Shown in pieces: positions 57,101-64,000 of a DNA stretch of 64,000 nucleotides (its first letter is position 1; each line of letters begins with the position of its first letter). Source of the DNA: Streptomyces marispadix (GTDB lineage Bacteria > Actinomycetota > Actinomycetes > Streptomycetales > Streptomycetaceae); the NCBI RefSeq assembly GCF_022524345.1, contig NZ_JAKWJU010000002.1:2046001-2110000 (forward strand), given 5' to 3'. The notes under the pieces are model-generated. The model ran no database searches. It was not told the DNA's origin and saw only the letters and a program-made list of their open reading frames with translations. The translations under genes were made by a program, and so were the position numbers.

Positions 57101-58890
57101 TGGACTGGCTCGCCGAGCGGGGCGGGGACCGCTACGCGACGTTCCTGCTGACGCCTCTCCTGCTGCGCTCCGACCACGGGCAGGACACCGGCACGCTCGT
57201 CGCCCTCGGACTGGACTGGCTGAAGGCCCACCACCACCGCGAGGAAGCACACTTCCTGCTGCGCGCCGTACTGGAACAGCCCCGACTGCCCGAAGGCGCA
57301 CCGGAGTCGGCGGCGGCATACGCGAGGGCCTGGCTGGGCAAGGACGACCACGGCGTCACCGAGAACGCCAGGTCCGTGCTCTCACCGCTGCTGAAGCGCC
57401 GCGAGCTCTCCCACACCTACGACCACTGCGCCGCCGCCCTCCGCTGGCTCGGCGTGGAGGCCAACCTCGGCTCGGAGCAGGCGAGTTTCGTACTCGGTCC
57501 CCTGCTGAACCATCCCGCGCTCGGCCCGCACACCCGGGATGCGGGCAAGATCGCCCTCCGCTGGCTGGACCGTCATCCGCAGTCCGAGAACGTGTCGTAC
57601 GTACTCGGGCCGCTGCTGTCGCTGTACGGCTTCGACGGGGACTGCGAGGGAGAGCGGGCCGGGGGGCGGGACGGCGAGCCGGGCGCTGTGGGCCGGGGCG
57701 CCGAGGCGACGGGCGTGCGCGGGGGCGCCGAGGCGGGCGGCGTGGGCCGGGGCGCCGAGGCGGTCAGTGTGCGCCGGGGCGCCGAGGCGGGCGGCGGGGC
57801 CGACCCGGTCGCCCTGGGCTTCGACTGGCTTGCGGGGCACGGCACTTCACCGGCGGCACGCTTCGTACTGGCGCCTCTGCTGCGCCCGGACCGGGCGGGA
57901 GCGCGGGCGGCTCCATCGGCCCTCGCCTGGCTCGGCACCGGCGACAACAGCACGCTCAACGACGCCCTCTACGTCCTGGAGCGGCTGCTGACATGCCCGG
58001 GGCTGGACTCGGACCTCACCTCCGAGGCAGTCGCCCATGCGCTCGACTGGCTCGACGTCCACCACGCCTCGCCGGGCGCCCTGCGGGTACGTGAACCGCT
58101 GCTGCGCGGCCCGCTCACCGAACTGCCGCTGCGGGACCGCACGGTGACGCGAGTCCTGGACTGTGCGGGGCACGGCCACCTGTCGTTGTCGGGCTCGATT
58201 CTGCGGCGCCTGCTCGACCTGGGCCCCCTGTCTCCCGGACCGGCCGCCGCCCTCGCCCGGTCGGCGTGGGAGCGAGCCGACGCACAGGCGAGCAAGGGGG
58301 CCCTCGAGACGCTGGCGTGGGCCCTGGGGCGCGACGACGTCCCCTCCGACGCCTTGGAGAAGCTCGCCGACCTGGCGCTGCAACGGCTCGACGGCGACCA
58401 GTTGCTGAGCAACTCCCGTACGAAGCTGCTGAGGGCCCTGCTGAGCCGTACCGACCTGGACGCCACACGGTCCGCCGAAGCCGTGTCCCGGGCGCTGGCG
58501 TGGCTGGACGCGCGGGGCGACGTCTCCTTCGCGGGCGTGATCCTGGGGCTGCTGCTCCGGCGCCGGGACGTCATCGGTCGTACGGGGCCGCCGGGCACAG
58601 AAGCCGCCCCCGGCGCCGAAGGCGGCCACCACGCCGAAGGTGGCCCCGGCCGACTGGTCGCAACGGCCTTCGAATGGCTCGGCGTTCACGCCACGCACCC
58701 CTACGCGGCGGACGTCCTCTGCGGGCTGCTCGAAGCGTCCACTACGGGCGGGAGTGAGCGCCGAGGGGTCCTGACGAGCGAGCAGGAGGCCGAGTGCGTA
58801 CGCCTGGCCCGCGCCTGGTTCGAGGAGGCGGACCTTCAAGACCGGCCCGCCGGACGGCGGTTGGCGGAGCTGATGGGAGGGCGGGGGTAG
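54184..58890 (+). CDS. trypsin-like protease/STAND-like NTPase/helical-repeat giant protein
   Basis: 1568 residues. Residues 25-250: trypsin-like domain with His56 (VLTCAHVVQG), Asp90 (SGIDVAVLTF) and Ser220 (WSGMSGAVVF). Residues 345-700: P-loop NTPase with Walker A GAAGSGKT (355-362) and Walker B DVLLVLDYLDRY (from 406). Residues ~775-1560: roughly 18-20 helical repeats of 36-40 residues with the pattern (A/L)xWLxxH..SxxAxFVLxPLLxxPxL, as in RRHPGSDAASFVLAPLL. Protease, switch-like ATPase and repeat sensor in one chain resemble NLR-like proteins. Nine-residue tandem units (GAEAxGV) interrupt the repeats near 1170-1205. Confidence 0.88.
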   Translation: MANAEPAERPAPDGDRPWTELPNGRTAEIIVSRQDGGQGRGSGHLVASGVVLTCAHVVQGASSVQVRFNAEREQERKFEASTAWDHSGIDVAVLTFEPGGDRAEPHESHEPREPHEPGEPGDPRASRETGPQVRPESFARIGDQAVRLGCEAKGFPLFKYRPPPEGPLRDVAHIQAECVPHANSRTRTLELEVVPAPDPAADPRPPEDREGRYMPWSGMSGAVVFSGGRIIGVVTEHHPAEGGRLTASRVDTWKQLVADDDRFRHLEELLGSGSLDPAALPDAAAPPVHLPEGVRTHRQELANGINQRKYLTNRQVPFVSPGETHEADPENLLDRLSAMSTPGSRPGDLGVVLVGAAGSGKTRTCFEVAEKAHERGWSVLHVGREATASAEELADAVAALHSRGEDVLLVLDYLDRYTDLDHDFANKVEDRRTSRARLACIASLRPGAVQNVEDREQLRLFETIEVCQEESHQQSVTRGIVAKAAPAAVYAYGTDEVAAVCGTRPVLALLIARAIEYRVLDGEEDVLPLPGLRNDRDLSYWLKQRTREDFGDARTGLLASAVAAAACTQHSDAVHDAVAAFLERHGDRDFTGGDVGVVGHLRDLGWLLESDGELDVLHDFVADELLQQALLPTRTRLEGATAATMFSAFLVSLRTFRLAAGHIRRWSTDLETGKREDVRRVCDNWLRREGAEALARLAADEADLAESGRMLLALLSGPPWQSGAVAAWDRLVTPWLKRAEDAEYAEEGAAHLAHTFLADAVRNTSDSVPERLSAAALTWTEEHPDRRRETRTVLEALLRAPGLCADHRAEAARRAVDWLGAHGTTWAARPLALTETLLTRDDLPEGTAEEAVRRGLDVAESHLPVPATAHVLDAVLRVSRRPALQPGPRERVLVLALRWVRRHPGSDAASFVLAPLLQQPDLDDARTQAVFDRSLDWLGDRRTAPLATFVLRHLLKHPALTGKRLGNATGIAMDWLAERGGDRYATFLLTPLLLRSDHGQDTGTLVALGLDWLKAHHHREEAHFLLRAVLEQPRLPEGAPESAAAYARAWLGKDDHGVTENARSVLSPLLKRRELSHTYDHCAAALRWLGVEANLGSEQASFVLGPLLNHPALGPHTRDAGKIALRWLDRHPQSENVSYVLGPLLSLYGFDGDCEGERAGGRDGEPGAVGRGAEATGVRGGAEAGGVGRGAEAVSVRRGAEAGGGADPVALGFDWLAGHGTSPAARFVLAPLLRPDRAGARAAPSALAWLGTGDNSTLNDALYVLERLLTCPGLDSDLTSEAVAHALDWLDVHHASPGALRVREPLLRGPLTELPLRDRTVTRVLDCAGHGHLSLSGSILRRLLDLGPLSPGPAAALARSAWERADAQASKGALETLAWALGRDDVPSDALEKLADLALQRLDGDQLLSNSRTKLLRALLSRTDLDATRSAEAVSRALAWLDARGDVSFAGVILGLLLRRRDVIGRTGPPGTEAAPGAEGGHHAEGGPGRLVATAFEWLGVHATHPYAADVLCGLLEASTTGGSERRGVLTSEQEAECVRLARAWFEEADLQDRPAGRRLAELMGGRG
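57691..57798 (+). repeat. four 27-bp in-frame tandem repeats inside the NTPase gene
   Basis: Units start at 57691, 57718, 57745 and 57772; each encodes (G/R)RGAEAxxV. They form a flexible Gly/Ala linker between helical repeats. Copy-number change would be in frame. Confidence 0.85.
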
Positions 58891-58974
58891 GGCGTACGGC
58901 ACGGCGGGTGCGCGGGGCGCGGCGGGCGTCGGGGCGCCGTGCGCACCTGGGTACTCCCGGGCCGGGTCCCGGGG

Positions 58975-59457
58975 TCAGATCCCGGGGTCGAAGTCGCTCA
59001 CCAGGGCCCGTGCGCGGACCAGTTGCTCGTCCGGCATCGGACACGACCGGCGGGACTTCGTATCGAAGTGGACGCCGGTCAGCACCGTGACGGCGGCGAC
59101 CTCCCCGGTGGCGACGTTCTCCATCCGATGACAGAAGCGGATCACCTTCTCCCGCACCTCCAGCAGCGCCGACCGCACCGCGACCACGTCCCCCGCCAGC
59201 AACTCCCGCTGGTAGCTGATCCGTTGGTCGACGGCGACCATGCCATGGCCGCTGCCGCGCAGATACTCGGGCGTCACTCCGAAGCCCGCGAAGAGCTGCC
59301 ATGTGGCCTCGTCGAACTTCCCCACGTACCACATGACGTTCATGTGCCCCATCTGGTCGCAGTGCCAGGGGTAGACCGTCCCGCGGTACGTCTCCACCCA
59401 CCCCGCAGTCGCATCCGCGGCATCGGCGGCGGCATCGACTGCCTCCTCGGCGGCCAT
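58975..59457 (-). CDS. hotdog-fold acyl-CoA thioesterase
   Basis: 160 residues; start at ATG 59457 (59493 possible). The 4-hydroxybenzoyl-CoA-thioesterase-like signature is PWHCDQMGHMNVMWYVGKFDEA (as two pieces) with Asp in the catalytic position, then VDQRISYQRELLAGD and AVTVLTGVHFDTKSRRS. Hydrolyses an acyl-CoA of unknown chain; could serve aromatic catabolism, but it lies outside the gentisate operon. Confidence 0.85.
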   Translation of the reverse strand: MAAEEAVDAAADAADATAGWVETYRGTVYPWHCDQMGHMNVMWYVGKFDEATWQLFAGFGVTPEYLRGSGHGMVAVDQRISYQRELLAGDVVAVRSALLEVREKVIRFCHRMENVATGEVAAVTVLTGVHFDTKSRRSCPMPDEQLVRARALVSDFDPGI

Positions 59458-59820
59458 GGCCTCGTCTCCCTCGCTCGCCCCCGGTACGTGCATGTACGTC
59501 CCGTGCCCGCACGGCACGTTAGCCGACGTTAACCGCAGCAGGCGAGGCTTGCCGCGCCGGCCGGAGCATCCGCCCGCCCGGGGCACGCCCCGGCGGCTCC
59601 TCGCGAGACGGGAACAAGCCGGGCACCGTATGAGTAAGCCCCTCCCCGGTTCATACGGTGCCCACATCGCCGGAGGCCGCGCCCGCGCTGAGCCCCGCCT
59701 CCGGCCCCGGCCGCCCTCCCGAAAACCCCTGGCAGGCGCTGCCGCGCACGGCTACCGTCCGGGCAAAGGACACAGAGCGTGGCCCCGCGGAGGTCCATGC
59801 GGACCAGGGGAGGCCAAAGG
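59458..59820. other. divergent intergenic region with a perfect 13-bp inverted repeat
   Basis: 363 bp between divergent thioesterase and HAD genes. GGGCACCGTATGA (59621-59633) and TCATACGGTGCCC (59651-59663) are perfect complements over a 17-nt spacer. Because it is between divergent genes it is not an ordinary terminator of either; it could end a short unannotated RNA or be an operator. GGAGG near 59807 serves the HAD gene. Confidence 0.65.
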
Positions 59821-60513
59821 GTGAGGCACGAACGCCAAGTGCTCGTCTTCGACGCGGACGACACGCTGTGGGAGAACAACGTCCTCTTCGAGCGGGTCAT
59901 CGAGGACTTCCTGGACTGGCTGGCACACCCCACCCTCGACAAGCGCCAACTGCGCGCCGTGCTCGACGACATCGAGCGGGCCAACACCGTCGCACACGGC
60001 TACGGCACACAGTCACTGCTGCGCAGCCTCGGCGACTGCGTGGAGCGTCTGCGCAGCCGCCCGGCGACAGCACAGGAGCACGAAGAGATCAAGGAGCTGG
60101 CCGCGGCGCTCATCGACCACCAGGTGGAGCTGATCCCGGGAGTCGCCGAAACCCTCACCGCACTCCGCGACCGGCACGACCTCCTGCTGCTCACCAAGGG
60201 CGACCCGGACGAGCAGCAACGCAAGATCGACATGTCACAACTGGGCCACCACTTCCGGGAGATCGGCATAGTCCCGGAGAAGAACGACGCGACGTACCGC
60301 AGCTTCATCGACACCCACGGCCTCACACCGTCCACGAGCTGGATGATCGGCAACTCCCCGAAGTCGGACATCCTCCCCGCCCGCCAGGTCGGCATGAACG
60401 CCGTCTTCATCCCCAACCCCCACACCTGGGTCCTGGAGCACGACGAACTCGACCCGGCCGACAACCAGGTCCTGCACCTTCAGACCTTCCGCGAACTGAC
60501 GAACCACTTCTGA
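59821..60513 (+). CDS. HAD-superfamily hydrolase
   Basis: 230 residues from GTG at 59821. Motif I VLVFDADDTLWEN (Asp11, Asp13), motif II LLLLTKGDP, and motif III/IV WMIGNSPKSDILPA. A phosphatase of the class I cap type; specificity cannot be told. Overlaps nothing, followed by a GNAT gene after 137 bp. Confidence 0.85.
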   Translation: MRHERQVLVFDADDTLWENNVLFERVIEDFLDWLAHPTLDKRQLRAVLDDIERANTVAHGYGTQSLLRSLGDCVERLRSRPATAQEHEEIKELAAALIDHQVELIPGVAETLTALRDRHDLLLLTKGDPDEQQRKIDMSQLGHHFREIGIVPEKNDATYRSFIDTHGLTPSTSWMIGNSPKSDILPARQVGMNAVFIPNPHTWVLEHDELDPADNQVLHLQTFRELTNHF

Positions 60514-60650
60514 GGCGCGAGGTGTCCGAGGATCGGGCTCACGGCCTACGGATCACTGGGCACGGGTCACGGGTCACAGCCCACGGATGGAGTGTGGGCA
60601 CCGGGGCGAACTGACCGCGCCGGTGCGCTGAACTCCCGTTTGGAGGAACG

Positions 60651-61244
60651 ATGTTCGCGATAACCCTGGGCGACGACGCCGAACTCCGCCCCCTCGAACC
60701 ATGGCAGGCCGAGGAGTTCCTGGCCCACATGGACCGCGGACGGGAGTTCATCGGGCAGCACATCGGCCTGCCCGACGCCGTCCCGGACCTGGAGTCCGCC
60801 CGCGCCTACCTCCAGTCGTACGCGGACAAGGCCGCATCCGACACCGGCCGCATCTACGGCATCTGGAAGAACGCCACCCTGGTCGGCGGCGTCCTCTTCC
60901 GTACCATGGACGTCCCCCAAGGCACCGCCGAGGCAGGCTGCTGGCTGGAACCCTCGGCCACGGGCAAGGGCCTCGTGACCCGCGCTTCACGCATCATCAT
61001 CGACTGGGCTGTGCGGGAACGCGGCATCCACCGCATCGAATGGATCACCTCCTCCGAGAACGCCCCCAGCATCGCCGTCGCCCGCCGCCTGGGCATGACG
61101 CAGGACGGCGTCCTCCGCGAGAGCTACCCGTACCGGGGAAAGCGCCGCGACATGGAGATCTGGTCGGTGCTGGGCCCGGAGTGGCGAGAGCGGCGGGCAG
61201 CGCAGCGAGCGGCGTCCGGCACGGTCGCCCCCAACGAGCGCTGA
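60651..61244 (+). CDS. GNAT-family N-acetyltransferase (RimJ/RimL type)
   Basis: 197 residues with GGAGG before the ATG. AELRPLEPWQAEEFLAHMDR-like start, then GYWLEPSA-type region WLEPSATGKGLVTRASRIII, RIEWITSSENAPSIAVARRL and GKRRDMEIWSVLGPEW. Acetylates a protein N terminus or small amine. Confidence 0.87.
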   Translation: MFAITLGDDAELRPLEPWQAEEFLAHMDRGREFIGQHIGLPDAVPDLESARAYLQSYADKAASDTGRIYGIWKNATLVGGVLFRTMDVPQGTAEAGCWLEPSATGKGLVTRASRIIIDWAVRERGIHRIEWITSSENAPSIAVARRLGMTQDGVLRESYPYRGKRRDMEIWSVLGPEWRERRAAQRAASGTVAPNER

Positions 61245-61317
61245 GCGCCGACGACTTCACGAACGCGCGCACCTTGGGGGCCGGGGGATGGCGGCCGGAC
61301 CTCCGCTGCGCCCTCGC

Positions 61318-62742
61318 TCAGTTATCCGACTCCTCGACATGATGGCCGGGGCGCTCGCTCTGTACGCCCCTCTCGTCCTGCGTACGCGAGGAGTAAGGGT
61401 CATCCGTACGCCGGGAGTACTTGGTGGGACCACCGGGACGCACGGGCCGCCCCAGGGCGCCGGCAGCCAGCGGACCGTCGCCCTCCCGGCCCCGCTCGCC
61501 CGCCAACGCGCCGCCACGGCTGAAGTGCAGGGCCCGGCCTCCCTGTTGGGTTCCCGTCTCTCCCCGCTGCGCGATGTGGTCGAGGTTGCCGCCTATGCCT
61601 TGGCGCGCGGACGGCACCGACGGCGTCGACGGCCTACGACCGGCGGCGGCGTCCATGGCCCTGCCACCGCTCCCTGCGGATACCCCCGGCACGGCACCGG
61701 CACCGGCACCGAGACCACCTGGCACCGCGCCTCCGGCGCCCCGGCTCGCGCCCACGCCTGAACCGGGCGCGGGACCGCCACCCATGACCCCGCCCCCGGG
61801 CACGCCCGAACCCGTAATCCCCGAAGAACGAGGCGGCACTTCCCCTCCCTGCGGGCGCGGAGCGTTCGCTGTCCCGCCCGAGATGCCGTCGACTCTGATG
61901 GCGGCGGCTTGATTTGCGGCAGAGCCGGACTGCTCCGGCATGGGCACGCTCCTCCCGACCACGGGCCCGCCGCTCCCTGCCGCACCGACGATCACTGCCC
62001 CGTCGGCCCGTCGGCCGAGGCTCACCGGACCGGAGACGGGAGCGACACCCCCGGGCTCTCCGGGATAGTCACCCCCGTCGCCCCCCTGCCCGGGCGGCAG
62101 CTTCATCTGCCACGAATTCATCGCCTGCGTCTGCGAGTTGTACGTAAGAGCCAGCTCCACCATCAGGGCCACTGCCTTGGACCGGTCGTCCTTGCCCGCC
62201 GGGAGGCCGGGATCGCCGTCGTCCGGAGCCCTCCGCTCGCCCAGGTCCCCCCGGAATCCGGGGTCCAGCCTGCCGCCGCCGCGCGAAAAGGCACCGCCGA
62301 TCCGGTTGACGGCGTCCCCGAAGCTGCGGCGCTTCCCCAGCGCCTCGATCTTCGGCTTGATCTCGCTGAGCCGCTCGCCCGCGTTGCGCATCGCGGTCGC
62401 GATGTAACGCGCGTACGTACCGCAGTCGCCGAGCTGCTTGCTGACCTTGCCCGCTTCCCTGGCGAACGCTTCGGCGGCCTCGCCCTCCCAGTGCTGAAGC
62501 AGATTCCGCACGGTCCGGTCGAAGTCGCCCTTGACGCTGCCGCCGCCGTGCACCAGGAGATCGTGGATGTTCTCCCATTCCTCGGCGACGTTCAGGACCA
62601 GCTCAGGCTTGGCGTCGACCACCATGGCCTTCATCGACTCCAGGTCCTCACCCGTGGCGAACGGGGTCTTGACCTCACCCGCGTAGTACGTCCCACCCGA
62701 GTCCCCGTACTCCCCGCCGATTCCAGCCTGTCCGCCGTCCAT
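61318..62742 (-). CDS. WXG100-like domain protein with long Gly-rich tail
   Basis: 474 residues. Residues 40-160 are helical with HWEG (Trp85-Gly87) between two helices, the WXG turn of type VII secretion substrates. Residues 250-474 are Gly/Pro/Ala/Ser-rich, PPE/toxin-linker-like, ending in basic and polar residues. Starts 24 bp after the stop of the small WXG-like gene 62767-63099, so they form an operon. Likely an exported structural or effector protein. Confidence 0.75.
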   Translation of the reverse strand: MDGGQAGIGGEYGDSGGTYYAGEVKTPFATGEDLESMKAMVVDAKPELVLNVAEEWENIHDLLVHGGGSVKGDFDRTVRNLLQHWEGEAAEAFAREAGKVSKQLGDCGTYARYIATAMRNAGERLSEIKPKIEALGKRRSFGDAVNRIGGAFSRGGGRLDPGFRGDLGERRAPDDGDPGLPAGKDDRSKAVALMVELALTYNSQTQAMNSWQMKLPPGQGGDGGDYPGEPGGVAPVSGPVSLGRRADGAVIVGAAGSGGPVVGRSVPMPEQSGSAANQAAAIRVDGISGGTANAPRPQGGEVPPRSSGITGSGVPGGGVMGGGPAPGSGVGASRGAGGAVPGGLGAGAGAVPGVSAGSGGRAMDAAAGRRPSTPSVPSARQGIGGNLDHIAQRGETGTQQGGRALHFSRGGALAGERGREGDGPLAAGALGRPVRPGGPTKYSRRTDDPYSSRTQDERGVQSERPGHHVEESDN

Positions 62743-62766
62743 CTCGCACTCGCCCCCGACCGCTCG

Positions 62767-63099
62767 CTACTCCCCGGCCCCTGAACGAGCGCCGTTCATG
62801 CCGTTCTTCGCCTCGTACTCGGCGTTCTGATAGTTGCCGTGCACGATCTTCGTCTTCGTACCGAAGTCGTCGATCGCATCGTTGATGACGCGGATGATCT
62901 CCTCGATGTGGGCCTTCATCTGCCGGTGCGCGGAGGTCAGTTCGGTGCTCTCGACGAACCGGTGACTCCCGAGCGCCCCGTCGGGAAGGTAGGTGTTGTA
63001 CTTGCTCTTGGTCACCGACTCGCCCATGGCGGTCGTCAGACGACCGAGCTTGCGCACCGTCTCCTCGAGTTCGCTGAGATCGACTCGCGTCCCACGCAC
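62767..63099 (-). CDS. small helical protein, ESX-type partner
   Basis: 110 residues from GTG at 63099 (GGAGG nine bases upstream). LSELEETVRKLGRLTTAMGE and MKAHIEEIIRVINDAIDDFG are amphipathic helices separated by a loop; the end (NAEYEAKNGMNG) may carry the YxxxE-like secretion signal. First gene of the pair with the WXG100-like protein. Confidence 0.7.
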   Translation of the reverse strand: MRGTRVDLSELEETVRKLGRLTTAMGESVTKSKYNTYLPDGALGSHRFVESTELTSAHRQMKAHIEEIIRVINDAIDDFGTKTKIVHGNYQNAEYEAKNGMNGARSGAGE

Positions 63100-63682
63100 C
63101 GACTGCGTCCTCCCCCGTCCCGATTCGACGCGTACGTACGGCAGTCGCGGCCTGCCCCGGCAGTGCCCCGCCCGGCGAGCACCGTCACTTCGCGGGTGCC
63201 GTACGTGTTTCTCCACACCCTAATGAGGACCACTGACAGCCCGTCAGTTCGCTGCTCGCACGCACCCCACCGCGCACGGAACCCGGCCCTACGGACGGTT
63301 CTCCCGTCACCCTGCGTCGATCTGCCCCGCAATCGAGAAACGGACTCCAGTCCTACGGAGCGAGGCACACAAACGCCGTACGCCACACCCGAGTCGCCCC
63401 GCACGGTGACACAGGATCGTGATACGCACCCTTGAGTCGCATACGAGATCTCCGCACAAACTCCACGCGGGAAATGCGAGCACCTCCACGGCAGAGGCCC
63501 GCCGCTGATGCCGAATGCGGCTCAGCAAAGCGGGAGTCGGAGACGCCGGTCAGGTCCGTCCCACAGCGATGAATGCGAACGGCCGGGGCCCGAAGGGCAC
63601 TTGATGACATGGCAGCCCCCTCATGTAGCGTCGTGAGCCGATGTCTTGATCACACGGGCAGCGACAACGGGGAGAGCACGCG
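63100..63682. other. 583-bp divergent intergenic region
   Basis: Between the two divergent WXG100-like operons. No convincing gene. A possible promoter for the rightward operon is TTGATG (63601) with TAGCGT or TGTAGC near 63624-63631. Nothing else stands out. Confidence 0.4.
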
Positions 63683-63973
63683 GTGAGTGAAGAGTTCCGG
63701 ATAGACGTCCCGCGCGTCGAGAAGATGGTGGACAAGCTCGGCGAATCCACCGAGCGGATGCAGCAGGCGCGGACCCGGCTCAAGAAGGTCGGCCCGAAGA
63801 CCCTCGGCACCGAGGGCCTCGACGAAGCGTGCGACACCTTCCAGTCGGAGTGGGAGGACGGCATCAAACGCATCGAGGACAGCGCCAAGGACATAAAGGA
63901 CCGGCTCAAGACGACCGTCGACGCCTACAAGGCCGGCGAGGAAAAAGAAGCCAAGACGTACGGGCAAGGCTGA
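63683..63973 (+). CDS. WXG100-like protein
   Basis: 96 residues from GTG at 63683. Two helices around a Trp-Glu-Asp-Gly turn (FQSEWEDGIKRIED), similar to WXG100 proteins but with an extra residue in the turn; the C-terminal helix is Lys/Glu-rich. The next gene begins 18 bp later, so it probably heads a type VII-related operon that runs off the window. Confidence 0.75.
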   Translation: MSEEFRIDVPRVEKMVDKLGESTERMQQARTRLKKVGPKTLGTEGLDEACDTFQSEWEDGIKRIEDSAKDIKDRLKTTVDAYKAGEEKEAKTYGQG

Positions 63974-63991
63974 GCACGAACGGGGGAAGAC

Positions 63992-64000
63992 ATGTCCTGG
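63992..64000 (+). CDS. start of next gene (cut by window edge)
   Basis: ATG TCC TGG preceded by GGGGGAAG. Only three codons are inside the window, so identity is unknown. Confidence 0.5.

Overview
The window is very GC-rich actinobacterial chromosome, almost certainly Streptomyces or a close relative. The support is an SsgA-like sporulation protein, the mec-cysO-cysM sulfur genes, a DasR-type operator beside N-acetylglucosamine PTS genes, a mycothiol-type maleylpyruvate isomerase, WXG100-like genes, many GTG/TTG starts and TGATG/ATGA stop-start overlaps. From about 1 to 27 kb the gene order matches what I recall of the S. coelicolor core (rph, PTS genes, cysM, ssgG, hpd); that synteny is from memory, not computed.

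Layout. 1-5 kb: end of an ABC ATPase, a membrane-anchored SGNH hydrolase, a DUF445 protein, a small lipoprotein and RNase PH. 5-7 kb: divergent PTS genes (EIIB and EIIC) with a dre-like operator between them. 7-11 kb: an MBL-fold hydrolase, a membrane-anchored protein of doubtful PemK/MazF relationship, then the protein-thiocarboxylate cysteine pathway (mec, a Cys-containing leader peptide, cysO, cysM). 11-16 kb: an amino-acid permease, DUF2017-clpS, and the NAD-salvage genes pncB and pncA with a near-perfect 21-bp palindrome upstream. 16-23 kb: a secreted M6 metalloprotease, two RDD membrane proteins and ssgG. 23-33 kb: a glycolate-oxidase-type flavoprotein, hpd with a divergent Lrp regulator, an OpuC-type osmoprotectant ABC transporter, a Lon-like S16 peptidase and an IclR regulator.

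From 33 kb the content is more accessory. An SF2 helicase is followed by an unusual two-gene unit (35.7-39.0 kb): an ATP-grasp ligase and a 676-residue protein with a plausible papain-like Cys-His-Asn site. Next to it is a frameshifted YeiH-type exporter that has lost its normal end, suggesting a junction. Then come a cysteine dioxygenase, an AzgA-type purine permease, a LysR regulator, a Doc/RHH toxin-antitoxin pair, an MFS pump and an alpha/beta hydrolase with Asp in the nucleophile position. 47.4-53.8 kb is a complete 3-hydroxybenzoate/gentisate operon (IclR regulator, uptake, hydroxylation, ring cleavage, isomerisation, hydrolysis). Directly behind it, 53.9-58.9 kb encodes a Trypco2 protein and a 1568-residue trypsin-NTPase-helical-repeat protein that look like a conflict or surveillance system. 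The window ends with a thioesterase, a HAD hydrolase, a GNAT acetyltransferase and divergent WXG100-like genes that may open a type VII secretion locus.

The two best candidates for a poorly described system are the ATP-grasp/papain-like pair and the Trypco2/trypsin-NTPase pair.
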